Shown here: positions 12,156 to 24,904 of the stretch, piece by piece
How the letters are laid out: every line of letters starts with the position of its first letter
Position numbering within the stretch: the stretch's first letter is position 1
Assembly (NCBI GenBank): GCA_948567375.1
Contig: OX419761.1
Coordinates: forward strand, 29,328,501 to 29,392,500
Direction of reading: 5' to 3'
Length of the DNA stretch: 64,000 nt
Source: Lunularia cruciata
Taxonomy: Eukaryota; Streptophyta; Marchantiopsida; Lunulariales; Lunulariaceae
Made by a program: the position numbers and the translations under genes
The notes under the pieces: generated by a model
What the model saw: the letters and a program-made list of their open reading frames with translations, nothing else
What the model was told of the DNA's origin: nothing
The model's database searches: none

Positions 12156-12745
12156 TGTAATACTCCAAGGACAAGAGAACCCTCCAAGAGATAATAGAGG
12201 AAACACCATCACACTCAATACTCCAATGCCCAAAAGAGCACCTTCTCTCTATTATATAGCAATGAGGATACCCTCAAAGGAAGCTCTATCCTTAGATCAG
12301 ATACATGGATTGGTGACATGTCCATAAGCTCCACCCTTTGATTATTTACTTGGGCGGGTGGCAAGTCAGTCCTTGTTCTATCTAGTTAGTCAAATAGGTT
12401 TGACTAGAGGGAATCTTTAAGCAATCTATTTATAGGGAGCTCAGAATTGCATGAGTGAGATACCATTGGAAAGCTCATAATGAGACAAATTATAGGGGGA
12501 AGAAGGCAAGTGTTTTGGTTCTAAATGGGGAAAATTTGTTCATTTTTAGGCCTAATTCATCCATTTAGGCCTCCAAAATTAGCTCTAAATTTTGTAGATT
12601 ATTTTTGGTTTCTACCCTATTAGTAGAAGTATTCTTTTGGTGACACCTCTATCTATTCTACCTAGCCTATTGTACATAACATTCTTCTAGATGTTACCAA
12701 GTCAATTTTCACCTCTAGATGATATGTCTAGCTATTGGTACTACA
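12156..12745 (-). repeat. 5' LTR of A3 (family A)
   Basis: The 590-bp LTR reads TGTAATACTCC at the left and GGTACTACA at the right on the plus strand. On the minus strand a TATA box (GCTATATAAT, 12251-12260) lies about 490 bp into the LTR, leaving about 100 bp for R-U5. This is the best preserved family-A promoter in the window. GAGAC follows at 12746-12750. Confidence 0.88.
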
Positions 12746-12750
12746 GAGAC

Positions 12751-15164
12751 TGATCAAGAGTAGGACACAAAGAGGAAATTTCTGAGAGTTATTACAAAAA
12801 CACTACCAAGCATTTTATTTTGACAAGATCTTGCCAAGTTTACCAACTTGAAGGCAAAAAATATTAAATCTATAGAGAAGCTATGGTTGGAAAAAATTGA
12901 AGTAGAGAATTTCAGGAAGAAAGAGACAATTTAGATCAAGATAGAAGTAGAGAGAGCTAAAATTGAGAAGAAGAAAGTGATAATAGATGTTAAACAAGGA
13001 ATCAACAAGAAAGCAAAAAATATAAATGCAAAGAAACTAGAACCCATGCAAAATGGAACTACTATATTACTATGCAGTTGCTTAGTGCAAGAAAAACACC
13101 TAATGAGATAGATCACTATTATATAGTTTTCTCACTAGTTGGTTTAGGTCCACAAGTTGAATTGGGCACCTACGGTAGTAATTAAAATCTTAATCCCAAG
13201 TTCCTTGTCCTAGAGTATACACCATGTAGAAGTGAGAATGGAAGTAAAGATAGCAAAAATATGTCCATGTAAACTATATATATGCATTTTCAATAAATAA
13301 ATAAATATTGGTCTTCTATTCTTGATAGCGGTCAAAAAACTTAAGACATATTGAAAAACATAAGAAATCAGCAATCAAAACACATTTTTATATCAAATTC
13401 TATTTCACCTCAATGTTGACTAGCCAAGGTGAGGTTAAATACAAACACCACTCATGCCCATCACAATATTCATCCTTTCTCTCCAAAGCTAAATATAGTA
13501 ACTTATTGTTAGAAGGAAAGGTGTGTTGATTAACCAACCCAATAGAACATATAATACCAAAAAAGATGAAATTTGTGGGCCAAAAGCCATTGTGCATACA
13601 AATGAATGGCCATATAGAGGCTTAGAAACAATGTGGAGGTTAGTTCAATTCTCTCCAAAGAAGTCATGTATGCGAGTGGGATGCTAGATTTGTTTGATTC
13701 TCTTCAAAGAAGTCATGTATGAAATCAGGAAATAGATACAATTGATAGTGCATAACAAAAATCATATGGTATTTATGTCTATGTGAAACAAAGAATGATG
13801 TATGCAAGCAATTGATGCCTAAGGTAAAAAGATAGTAATTTTGAGGGTATGATTTCACATGAACAATGTCATGAGTTTGTCAAAAGTTCAAGATATAAAA
13901 GCCTGAAAAGGATGATAAAGCAATACACCTCAACAAGCATCCCAATGATAGCACATCCCACTAGTGCTAAACAAAAGCCAACAAGGAAGGAAATAGAATC
14001 CTATAAACCAATAGAGGAGTGTCAATCTTGATACCCTATAAGACTTTCAGAAAGAGAGCAATGTGAAATTTCATTATAAGGAGCTAAAAAATGATTAATA
14101 AAATAAAATTTGCCATTATTGACATCATTCTTTATGTTTAAACTAGAATTTCAGCACATGCAACATTTTTTATCACCTAAGCACTTGAACTCTCTCCGTC
14201 CCTTGTCATAAAAATCTTGAGGTATAAACCCTTCACTCTTGAGAACACAAAGCCTATCAAAGAAATCCTTGAACTCTCCATCCCTTGTCATAGAATCTTG
14301 ACGTATAAACCCTACACTCATGAGACCACAAAGCTTGTCAACAAATCCTAAAACTCTCTCTTTCCCTTTTCATAGAATTCTCAAGGTACAAACACTCCTC
14401 TCCTCTCACAAGTATAAACCTTGCACTCTCAAGACCACAAAGCTTATCACCAAATCTTCCATGAAACACATTCACTTATAAATAATCCCTTATAAAGAAA
14501 CCCAAAAGGGTATTGGGCCAACCTTGATCTGGTTGCAAAATAAAAGGTAATGATTGAATCCACTAAAGAATCCCCGTTCATTCATATCCAATTTCATGAA
14601 TAGTGGTACAAGAAAAAACAAACTTTTATTGAGGACTCAATTTCTCATTGAAAGTCAATCATCCAACTTGATTTCATAGCTTAAATATTGTTTTGTCACT
14701 CAATTTTGAGTCTCTTTTCTACCTTGTTCAAGCACAGATGGATGATCATGAGCTTTTAAATCATTTTCTTCTATGAAATCACCATTATCTTTAGCCTAAA
14801 TTTGTTGATTAAAAAGTTGTGGAAAATAATGCATATACTAATCCATCTCAACGAGTAAGTATTTTTACTTTAATCTTTCAATTGAACTCAAATTTCAAAT
14901 GAGTGCCACCTTGCTTTTAAAACTCCTATTCAATGCCCACTAACTACGCACATACAAGCAACACACTTGTTGAATTATTGTTTATCCTTAGTTCTACTTT
15001 GCTTGAAAGATGGCACCAAATGGTACATTGGAATGTAATCCAAATCTTCAAAAAGGAATTGATTAAACTCAAATCTTGCATTTGTTCCTTTGTGATTTAA
15101 AATAGTTCCAAAATAGAGTCCTTTTTGAACATTCCATACCATGGCACAAACTTGGCATCCCTAC
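12751..15164. other. unassigned AT-rich sequence between A3 and B2
   Basis: No gene is recognised. Around 12830-13060 the plus strand translates to a lysine- and glutamate-rich, possibly coiled-coil stretch with stops (LAKFTNLKAKNIKSIEKLW), origin unknown. A tandem repeat occupies 14184-14456 and is listed separately. The remainder shows no motif that I can support. Confidence 0.4.
14184..14456. repeat. three-unit tandem repeat
   Basis: There are three diverged head-to-tail units: 14184-14267 (84 bp), 14268-14347 (80 bp) and 14348-14456 (109 bp, with an internal insertion). Each starts with CTTGAACTCTC or a close variant, contains a GTATAAACC-type core and ends CACAAAGC...AAATC. There is no open frame through them. 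Confidence 0.75.
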
Positions 15165-15169
15165 ATCAC

Positions 15170-15580
15170 TGTAACAATATGGAGTTTAGCAAAAAAGTTA
15201 GTCGAGGTTAACAAAGTAGTGAATAGACCAAATTAGCCTAGAATATCCTAGAAGTATCTAGGAAACTTCTTGGGAAGCTTCCTACTAGCTTAGCTTGCAT
15301 CCCAAGTAAGTAGTTTCTAGAAGCTTCCAACCAGCTTAGCTTGCATGCCAAATAGGCGGTTTCAAGAGGGAAGCTTCTTGAGAAACTTCCTGGTTAACTT
15401 GGCTTGCATTCCAAGAAAGCGGCTCAAGGAAGCTTCTTGAGAAGCTTCTCAAGAGCCTTGTATGTTCTCTATAAATACAAGAGCCAAAGCTCATGCTAGG
15501 CATTCAAGGTTTCTCTCATTCAAATTTCCTAATGTGAGCTTCCATTCTCCTATTTCTCTCCTTGGTCTTGGTCTTTTACG
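15170..15580 (+). repeat. 5' LTR of B2 (family B)
   Basis: It begins TGTAACAATATGG and ends CTTTTACG, the last base differing from the CTTTTACA of the partner LTR. A TATA box, TATAAATA, lies at 15470-15477. Paired palindromes GAAGCTTC lie at 15429-15436 and 15441-15448, just upstream of the TATA box, with further imperfect copies to the left. Confidence 0.9.
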
Positions 15581-15581
15581 T

Positions 15582-15593
15582 TGGTATCAAAGC
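15582..15593 (+). other. primer-binding site of B2 (tRNA-iMet type)
   Basis: TGGTATCAAAGC lies one base after the 5' LTR. It differs by one base from the TGGTATCAGAGC complement of initiator tRNA-Met. The same site is found on the minus strand beside the B3 LTR (38983-38994). Confidence 0.88.
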
Positions 15594-15849
15594 AAGAATG
15601 GGATGGATGGAATTTATGGACCACCAAATCCACTTTTTCCAAACCATTGGGATTTTTGTATCCAAGTACTACCCAACTATTATTTCACACAATTCATCAT
15701 CTCACCCTTTGGATAGGATTTTTTGCATATGATCAACTTGTCTTAGGAACCCTTAGTGCTTCTAGTTGTAACTTATGGAGAACGGTAGACGTGTTGCATC
15801 TATGTGTTAATAAATTAGATAAATTGGGGATAGTGTGATAGAATAGAAC

Positions 15850-16790
15850 CCATGGTGGTGATGCTTGAAGCTATCCTTGCTATGCAGTAACAAATCAATC
15901 ACCGTATTCAATTGTTAGATGAATGAGACCATCATAGACAAGAGCAAGTAGAAAGAGCATCAATTTGAGAAGGAGAAGAGAAAATCCAATTTCCAAAGCT
16001 TAAAATATTTGAAGACAAGAACCTTTCGAGTGTAGTTGAAAATTTTGTGTTTGATTGTGAATGTTACTTTGAAGCAACAAACCTTCAAGATGAATGACAA
16101 CAAATTTTATTGACTTCAAGCCAATTGGATGGAGTGGCTAAATTATAGTGGCAATTTAGAGCATAACGAGTTGAGTGGAAATTTTTCACACCAATCTTGA
16201 CATGAGAAGAATTCAAGAGTGCAATAATTGTGCGGTTCTAAGCTATAAACATCTCACAGTCCGCACAAGATAAGTTGGCTGAATTGAAGCAAATTGGCTT
16301 GGTAAGAAGCTATATCATTCAATTCTAGAACACCATTACGCAAATTCCATATATACTAGATGAAGAAGCTCTAGATCACTTTGTGAGAGGCTTGAAGTTG
16401 TACACCAGATTGGAAGTCTACAATCAGATTGGAAGTGACTATGCGTAAGCCCAAAGACTTGGAGGAAGTTATGCAGTTGGATAAGCGCTTTGATTCCTTA
16501 GTTGCAACAATTTGGTCTTGAACTTGGCCTTCCCCAAACCCACCCACACATTACACAAGGGTGGAGGAGCCAATACTAATGGAGATCAATACCATCCAAC
16601 AAATACCACTTGGAACAATAGATCATAAAAGATTATGACAAAATGGTGGATGTTTCTATTATTGCCAAATTGGATACCGCATTACAGAGTGTCCATTCAA
16701 GAATGAGCAACCTCAACAAGTCACCCAAATGGAAATTGTGGAGCAAAATGATCAAGGAAACAAGGAATCTAGGAGGTTTTGAGCTATCTA
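15850..16790 (+). pseudogene. decayed gag of B2 with unusual zinc knuckle
   Basis: Piecewise translation gives a retrotransposon capsid domain: FPKLKIFEDKN, then SAQDKLAELKQIGLVRSY and DEEALDHFVRGLK, separated by stops. At 16651-16692 the knuckle reads CFYYCQIGYRITEC, so the cysteines are spaced CX3C rather than CX2C and the histidine is tyrosine. The start codon cannot be placed because the region after the primer site is disrupted. Confidence 0.75.
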
Positions 16791-16840
16791 TTGGGAACTT
16801 GATTAGTTCCAATGGGATTGAAGGCTAGACCTATGAAAGT

Positions 16841-19800
16841 TTGCTTCACTTGCAAGGTATGATATTTGATCATGGTTGTAGGATTTTGGTTTATTCTAGA
16901 ATTTTTGAGAATTGCATATCTATGCAATTAGCAAAAGAATTGGGTATTCCTATCAAGCTAGTAATTGGAAGTAGATTGATTGGAAGTAGATTGATGATGG
17001 CGGATGGTAGAAAGGGTTCTGCATTTTGTACCTTGCATCTTATTACCTTCAAGATTGCAAAGGAGTATTTGGAGTATATAAGGTTTGTAGTGGCACCTCT
17101 ACACTATGATGTCATTCTAGGACTACATTGGCTTGAATGTCATAAGGTTCAATTTGATTGGACCTGATGACAAACTCCAAGTACAACACCACGATAGGAA
17201 TTTTTGATTAGGTTGTTTGGCACCTTTGAGTAAGACACCTAAGGATAGTCAATCCCAAAATGGGAAGCTTGTAAGGAAAGTAGCCATAGGGCAAGCTTTG
17301 AAGGAAGAAAAGTCCCAAGATTGGAATTTTGTCAAGAAAGTAGCCATGAAGGAAGATAAGTCCCTAAATGGGAAGTTTGTCAATGAATCAACTATAGAGT
17401 AAGCTTTGGAGGAAGATAAGTTTGTTTTTGCAGTGTGGATCAAGCCTATAGCACAAGGAGAATCTGAGGAGAGTCAAGAGCCTCATTGAGCAATGGTTGA
17501 CCACAGAGTTCAAGAGTTTGTAGACATGTTTTTGGATGATCTGCCAAAGGGATTACCCTCTAATCATGGTATGCCCTTCAAGATTAAGTTAGTACCAGGG
17601 AGTACTCCAATGAGTAGACCAATCTATTGGCTCTCACCAAAGGAGTTGGAGAAGTTAAAAACAACACTTACTGAGTTGTTGGAGAAGGATTTCATATATC
17701 ATAGTACATCTCCTTGGGGAGCACCGATACTATTTGTTCCAAAGAAGGATGTAGGACTTTGTTTCAATATTGATTACCGGGGCTCAATGAATAGACAATG
17801 AAGAATTCATACACTTTGCCTCAAATTGATGACTTGCTTGATCAATTGAGTGGAGCACAATTCTTCTCCAAGTTGGATCTTCATAACAGCTACTAGAAAA
17901 TCACCATTAATAAGGAGGATGTGCAAAATACTGCCTTTCACACAAGGTATGGACATTTTGAGTGGAGAGTTTTGCCTTTAGGGCTCACTAATGCTTGAGC
18001 AATCTTCATAGATCAGATGCATTGGGTGTTAGATGGACTGTTGGATCAATATATAGTGGTGTTCTTGGATGATATCTTAATCTATAGAAAGATAGAGAAA
18101 AAACATGTGAATCATGTGTGAGAAGAGCTAAGATGACTACGATAGTGGAAGTATTATTACAAGAAGTCAAAGTGTACCTTTTGGTAGAAGGAAGTTATCT
18201 TCTTGGGTCACAAGATCTCATTGGAGGGGATCAAGATGGAAGAGGAGAAAATCAAGGCCATGACTAATTGGCCTACTCTAAAAGATACTATTGAAGTACG
18301 GGCATTTAATGGATTGGCTACTTTTTACCAATGGTTTATCTACTACTACACTCATATGGCCGCACCATTGACCAATCTCTTGAGGAAGAACTTGAGCTTT
18401 CAATGGACCAAAAGCACAAAGAAGCACTCCAAAAGTTGAAATGTATAGTGTCTTCAAGACCAATTTTTCAACCATATATCCTAAACTTCCATGTGTGGTT
18501 GATTTTGATGCTTCCAACTTTGCAATTGGAGTCGTGTTGCAATAAGAATTCACAAATGGATTACATCCCATTGCCTTTGTGTCTCATAGACTAAATACAA
18601 CATAAAGGAATTACTTTAATCAAGATCAAGAACAATTAGCAATAGTATATGTCACCAAGGTATGAAGTCATTATCTCTTGGAGAAACAAGTGGTCATGCA
18701 AACTGATCACAAGCCCTTGTTGCACACATTACATTTAGAATACATGAAGAGTAAACATCATTGATGGGAGGAACAATTATAATTGTTTGACATCAAACTT
18801 GAATACAAACCCGGTTGGTTCCATGTCATCCCTAATGCCCTATCACAATGACCTGATTTGAAGTCTCTTCCTTTCATCATGGCGGCAATTACAATGGTGT
18901 TACTTGACTCTAAGGTCCAAATTGAGTTTAGGATAGCTCTACAACAAGATCCATTCTTTCAGATGTTACAAGTGCATCTTGCAAAATTGATAAGGAATAA
19001 AAAACCTTCTCCTTTAAGGAAGGCCTTCAGTTCTATGAGGACCAAATCTATGTTCCAGCCAAGGGTGATATTTGACTTGTACGCCTCCAAGAAGCACATG
19101 ACTTACCAATTGTTGGTCACATGGGTGTAGACAAGACCTTGGGTATTCTCCAACACCAATAGTGGTGCACCAACATGACACGAGATGTCCAAGAGTTTGT
19201 CCAATCATGTGAGAGCTGCCAATGCAACAAGGCTAACAACCAAAAACCAAGTGGACTCCTTCAACCACTTCCCATCTACTCAATGAGAACATGTGAGCTT
19301 GGATCTCATCACATCCTTTCCCAAGACAAAGCAAGGTCACACGGTGATTGTGGTGTTTGTGGATAAGCTTAGTAAGAAAATTCACTTAGCACCTACCTTT
19401 GATATTGTGGATGCTCCAACATTAGCATAGCTCTACTTTGACAATGTCTTTAAGCATCATGGGATGTTGTGTGTACTCGTCTTCGACCGTGATCCTTAAT
19501 TCACTAGAAATTTTTGGCAAGCATTCTTCTAGATACTCAGCACCAAGCTTGCTTTGTCCATGGCCTATCATCCTCAAACTGATGGAAAAACTAAATGTGA
19601 AAATTACACCTTGGAGGATATGCTTCCTGCCTTTATCAACGTTCACCACACCAATTGGGATGAATATCTTACAATTGTGGAGTTTGCATACAATAACTCC
19701 AAACAAGCAAACATTGATTTCTCTCCTTTCTTTCTCAATTTTGGCCAAGATCCACTTGTTCTAGATTCCCTTCTTGTTCTTCCTCCATCTCATGTCCCTC

Positions 19801-20387
19801 ATACTTCAACCTTCAACCATATCTCAATCCCTCCAGCAAGCCAAGTCTCATCTCCTTGTTGCTCATAATTGTCAAAAATAATATGTTGACTACCATTGTT
19901 GTGAGCTCACCTTTTAAGTTGGTGACAATTTCATGCTCTCCTCTAGTAGCTTACCCCTCCCACTTGATACCCAAGTTGGTAAACTCACCCCTAATTGGAT
20001 AGGACACTTTGATGTCACTCAATTCATCTCTCGTGTTGCTTATTGACTTGCCTTGCCTTGTCATATGCGCATCCACCTTGTCTTCTGTGTTTCCAAGTTA
20101 AAACCCTTTGTTCCTTATCCATCTTCTTTTTCCTCTCATGTCCAAACTCCTCCTCCTCCTCCTCCTCCTCCTCCTCCTCCTCCTCCTCCTCCTCACATTG
20201 CTATCCATGATCATGAGGAGCACAAAGTTGATCATATACTTGCACGTTGCCATATCCAACATGGCCATTGACAGCATACAGAGTACAAGGTCCTTTGGAA
20301 GAGCTATCTCCTTCATGATGCCACTTGGGAGCCTCTTCCTCATCTCCAAAATGCACAAACAGCCATCTAGGAGTTTGAAGCTTCAAT
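16841..20387 (+). pseudogene. decayed pol of B2: protease, RT, RNase H, integrase, chromodomain
   Basis: Protease (16841-17166) lacks the usual DSGA motif, reading FDHG, but keeps ADGRKG and DVILGLHWLE. RT starts at 17493 with an intact 102-codon stretch (SRPIYWLSPKELEKLK; FVPKKD; FNIDYRG) and continues with stops. Its polymerase box is FLDD at 18062-18073. RNase H is about 18440-18850. Integrase covers about 19060-19870. In HPQTDGKTKCEN (from about 19567) the catalytic glutamate has become lysine. A proline run (20147-20194) precedes the chromodomain (about 20221-20387, EYKVLWKSYLLHDATWEPLP). This domain targets integration to marked chromatin in chromoviruses. Confidence 0.88.
20147..20194 (+). 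repeat. (CTC)16 microsatellite coding for polyproline in B2
   Basis: This 48-bp perfect trinucleotide run sits between the end of integrase and the chromodomain and would be read as about 15 prolines in the pol frame. The equivalent place in B1 (near 2415) has only a short proline-rich stretch, so it expanded after the copies separated. Confidence 0.9.
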
Positions 20388-20424
20388 AACAACAAGGATG
20401 TCACCAACTAGCGGTGGAGGAATA

Positions 20425-20848
20425 TGTAACAATATGGAGTTTAGCGACAAAGTTAGTTAAGGCTAACAAAGTAGTGAATACGCCCAATTAGCCTAAAATA
20501 TCCCAAAAGTATTTAGGAAGCTTCTTGGGAAGCTCCTACTAGCTTAGCTTGCACCCCAAGTAGGTAGTTTCTAGAAGGAAGCTCCTAAAAGCTTCCAGCC
20601 AACTTAGCTTGCACTCCAAGTAGGCAGCTTCAAGAGAGAAGCTTCTTGAGAAGCTTCCCGGTTAACTTGGCTTGCATTCCAAGAAAGAAGATCAAGGAGG
20701 CTTCTTGAGAAGCTTCTGAGGAGCCTTTTATGCTCCCTATAAATATGAGAGCCAAAGCTCATGCTAGGCATTTGGAGTTTCCCTCATTCAAGTGTCCCAA
20801 TGTGAGCTTCTATTCTCTTATTTCTCTCCTTGGTCTCGGTCTTTTACA
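20425..20848 (+). repeat. 3' LTR of B2 (family B)
   Basis: It begins TGTAACAATATGG directly after a purine-rich tract (GCGGTGGAGGAATA) and ends CTTTTACA. TATAAATA lies at 20738-20745. GAAGCTTC occurs at 20518, 20638, 20650 and 20709. It is 13 bp longer than the 5' LTR and differs from it at many sites, so the insertion is not recent. Confidence 0.9.
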
Positions 20849-20853
20849 ATCAC

Positions 20854-23800
20854 ACACGGCAAACAAAATGAGGATTAGCATATCATTTTACCTACTAATC
20901 ATTTGAATACTAGATCTATATCACTAATTTTAATATACTATTCATATAACTAAATCAAGATAACATACCTCTCATAAAATGGATTATTCTTCTCTTGTTA
21001 TCACAAATAACCTATATGTTCATAAAATATGAACCTTTCTGACTATAGTATATTCACTAATTATATAGTATATTTTCCGACTATAGTATATAGTATATTT
21101 CTGACTATAGCATAGTACATGGGCTGCAAGAGGAAAAAAAATACCATCCACTAGACCCACAAATCCAAAAAATCCTTTTTGAGCAAAAATGGACAAAATA
21201 CTTAGATCACAATACTTGATTGTCCAAATTCTCATAAATTGTTGTCATTAATATGTCAATGAAGGCTATTGTGGACCTTGCACTTGTAATCCACATGTTT
21301 AAGCCTCATGCTACACATGCTCCATTCCCATGGTGAGCAAATCTATAAAGTCCAAGAGCAAGTTGAATCCACATTGAAGTTTGCTTCCTTTTGTAGTTCT
21401 TTCTAAATACTTTATGATATTTTATTAAGAATACCAAATTATTAAATGAATATGTGTCCATTCTAGTGAGTTGTGAGAAAGCTTTTAGGTTGAGTTCTTT
21501 CAAGTTATTAGAAACAAAATAAGTACTACATGAGCTACAAAGTAAGTACTACAAAGTTATTCTTTGCTCTAGATATCTATGACATTGTACATATTCACAC
21601 CACTCTCAAGTAAGAACTCCATCATACCATATTTATCTCCTTCACTATTGTCCAAATTCACCATAAGCTATTCTATGCAACTCTATTCTTTCAAACTTGG
21701 AAGCAGCATTTATTGCTTCTAGTTCTACTCTCATGTACCATCTGAAGTACTTTTCTAGTTTTTTTGAGCATGCAACATGTACTAATTTGAAGCATTATAC
21801 TAATCACCAACTTACAATCCCACTTTTTGGCTACATGAAGAGTTTATCATTCCTCAAGTATGGCTAAAGAAATATAAGTGAGAAAATGAGACATAAGATA
21901 ATCACTCCTCTTTCCAACTCTAGTAATGAATAAGAAATCTTAAAGAAAGAAAATAGTATTTGTTATGACATGAAAGAAACAAGTGAGAAAAGAGAAGCAC
22001 AAGATTATCACCCAAGTGCAAACTCTAGGGTAATGTAACCTAAACAATACATAAGAACAAACAAACTACACTATACATGTTTAACATAAAGGTGAAGAAA
22101 AAGAAACAATAAATCACCAAGACATAACCTTGGAGGATGAGCTAGCCACAATCAAGGTCTTTTATCAAGAAATTACACAAATTTTCTTGGAAGATCAAGC
22201 ACCCACTATGGCACATGCATTGAAGAGATGAAGTTCACTTCAATAGAGTAGTTTGAAGTCACTCGCTTGTCACAAACCTTCTTAAATTCACACAAGACAA
22301 ATGTCCATGAGACAATGCCATTTTCAAATTCTCTCCTACTCCTAGTATGTCATAAACTTCTTAATTTAAGCTTAGTAATTAATGATTCATTAATATTTAC
22401 TAAAGATAACTACAAACTCCATAACTATTCTTTTAACAATTTACCTTTTATGAACTCCATCAATATTTTACAAAGTTCTACTAGAGTATAAATCATCACA
22501 TAGGTACTTTGGCATAGAGTTCATAAAAAATTTATGATCTTAATTCAATGGAGGCTATACAGCTTCATAACTCTATCATTGAAATCCACAAATATTGAGG
22601 TTTTGATTTAAGGAAAGAGAGATATTTTGGGTGAAAACCCTATCAAGGGCTACAAATCACCTTTTAGATTACTTGGAGCATTTTCCAACTATGGTGCCTT
22701 TACTCTAGAAAATAATTTGAACTTCAAAGGGCTTGCGCTACCCATGAAACTATAACTGAAACTCTAATGCTCTTTTATTCATTTGTCAAACCTGCCCTCT
22801 ATCATGGCCTAGAGCGTGAGCCACCAAGTTGCCTTCCAACTTGATCACTTGCATAGACCCAAGGAAGAAAATCCAAATAGAAATCACTTTTTAATGTGCA
22901 AAATGTTTTTTTACTATGAGATTATTCTATGCAATTGATGTATATTCCAAATCTAACATCCCATCTAACATGTTTGTGAATTGCTCTATCTAAATTGACA
23001 TACTAGGAACCAGTATGCTTTCCTAGTTGCTTGTTCTTCTCTTGAAAACAAGTAGAAAATGGCTATGAAATTTATTAGCCCCTTTTGCTAGATAACACAA
23101 ATTTCGGAAAGGAGAGATTAGGCAATGAGAACAAAACTTGACATCTTGCTGATGATCAAGGAAATTAGCAAAAATTAATCTTTGGTTGTAGACTTACCTT
23201 TAAGAGACCAAGCCTCAAACACCCAAAGGTTGTCCTTTAATTGCAAAACTTTCATGTCTAGTCAAATCTTCCCCACTTAATAAGGTCTAGTGCACATTGC
23301 TAATGGTGATAATTGTTTGGTCTTCATAGATGATTATCTTACCTTGGCCTCTCCTTTCTTACTTATACTCAAAGGTTGAAGTTGTTTGAAAACAATCAAT
23401 GATAAACTAAGAGCCTACAATACATGCATATCTATAGTCCCTTGATCTCATTGTGCATAATAGTTTCATCAAGTGATCAAACTACAAAGTTCTAGAAATT
23501 GATTCTCATGCTTCTCATCATGATCTTAGCCACCTTCTCTAACACAAGCTAGGAGAAGCATTATGATGAAGCCACCAACCAAAAGATAAAGACTGATTTT
23601 CACATGTATATCCAAGATACCTCAGCACTCTCATGACTACTTTGGCATGTAGGTAGATTTTACCATACTCTCACCCCCTCAATGACCCAACTTTCAAACT
23701 TCATACAAAGATCTCTATCTTTAAGATACAACCTATGATTGCAACTAGGACAACCAATAATCATGTAGAAGTGACTTGACTATCTCATTCTCCACCATGT

Positions 23801-24900
23801 AGATTTCACATTTGAGTGTGTAGGCCTACATGGAATGGAACACACTAATGCTACATGTGTAGGCCTAAAATAGAACACGCTACCATTGATTTGATGGAAT
23901 CAATGGCCATGGAGATCATGTTGGATTGCTCTTGTTCTTTGCTGCATTGAACCCTTCTTTGCTGTACTTTTCTATTTGACTAGACCTTGTTCCCAAAGGA
24001 AGTGTTTCTTTTTTGCTTTACCAGACCTTGACCCGAGTGCAATTTTCCACATAGTTTCTCAATAGCCATTGGATTTTAGATCTTGGAATGAACCACTTGC
24101 ACCGGTGCTGCCTCACTTTTGGGACCCTTGTCTGGTTTCCCATGTGGTTTATGGAGTATTAAGTGGTCAATATGATTATTCTCAAACTACAGCCCAATTG
24201 TGGACAAGGAGAGCTCCTCACATATTCTAGATCAAATTAACAACAAAGAATGGTTTAATAAATGAATTTTTTTAGCAAATTCATAATAAATGATAATATG
24301 AGTCCACTCCTAATAAGTGCAAGTTAAGATAAGTTAAGATAACTCTTTGTTGGTGCAATAATTTTGGCTTGATAAAAAATAGACCAATATGTCCAACAAA
24401 TTGCACTGTTGAAAGTTGCACTTGATTTACATGAACATGTTCATTACAAAATAAACTTATAACTATAATTATTTTAAGAGTTACATTTATGGAAAAAAAA
24501 ATTAGAAGTTGGAAATTAATATTAAATAAAGCTATTAAATTCACATGGCACTTTTCTGATAAGAGCAAGAGCAATTAAATAAGAGTTGCACTTATCTAAG
24601 CCCTAACTCTGAATATTATAAATTTTAGGATGTTTCACTTATGAATTTTTTTTTGATAATTGCAAAACCTCCATAAGTACAATATGGGACATGGGATATG
24701 GGACACATTGCACTTATTGCAGATGGATTGTTACCAAACTAAGAACAAAGAGCAATATAATTGACAAAATTCTTATGCAATTATATCTATACATTTTGGT
24801 TGTCATCACATGAAAAAGGTTTATTCAATGAACAATGAAATATAAAGCATGAAAGACACAAAGAGTCAAAAGGCTGAAAACATAATACAAATCACATGCA
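20854..24900. other. AT-rich sequence without recognised genes
   Basis: No protein or RNA gene is recognised on either strand. Around 21037-21118 short units of the type CTGACTATAGTATAT recur three times. A 97-codon minus-strand open stretch at 24281-24574 has no motif I recognise and is probably chance. The sequence is CpG-poor, like the neighbouring transposons. Confidence 0.4.
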
Positions 24901-24904
24901 ATGT

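Larger units (their letters stand above)
6468..12745 (-). mobile_element. complete Ty3/gypsy chromovirus A3
   Basis: This 6.28-kb element lies on the minus strand. It has two family-A LTRs (6468-7049 and 12156-12745), a tRNA-Met primer-binding site next to the right LTR, a purine tract next to the left LTR, and gag, protease, RT, RNase H, integrase and chromodomain in that order from right to left. The flanks are GAGAT (6463-6467) and GAGAC (12746-12750), a 5-bp target duplication with one transition. Order RT before integrase makes it Ty3/gypsy rather than copia. All domains carry stops or frameshifts. Confidence 0.9.
15170..20848 (+). mobile_element. complete Ty3/gypsy chromovirus B2 with perfect 5-bp target duplication
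   Basis: This 5.68-kb element lies on the plus strand. It has a 5' LTR (15170-15580), a tRNA-Met primer-binding site, gag, protease, RT, RNase H, integrase, chromodomain, a purine tract and a 3' LTR (20425-20848). It is flanked by ATCAC on both sides (15165-15169 and 20849-20853). It is the best reference copy of family B here. B1 and B3 can be aligned to it. Stops and frameshifts occur throughout, so it is presently defective. Confidence 0.92.

Noticed and set aside
16841-17167. stand-alone aspartic protease gene
   Set aside because: It lies in frame order between gag and RT of B2, lacks the catalytic DSGA motif and has no separate start.
20098-20358. arginine-rich open frame opposite the polyproline run
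   Set aside because: It is the reverse-strand reading of the (CTC)16 repeat inside the B2 pol remnant.
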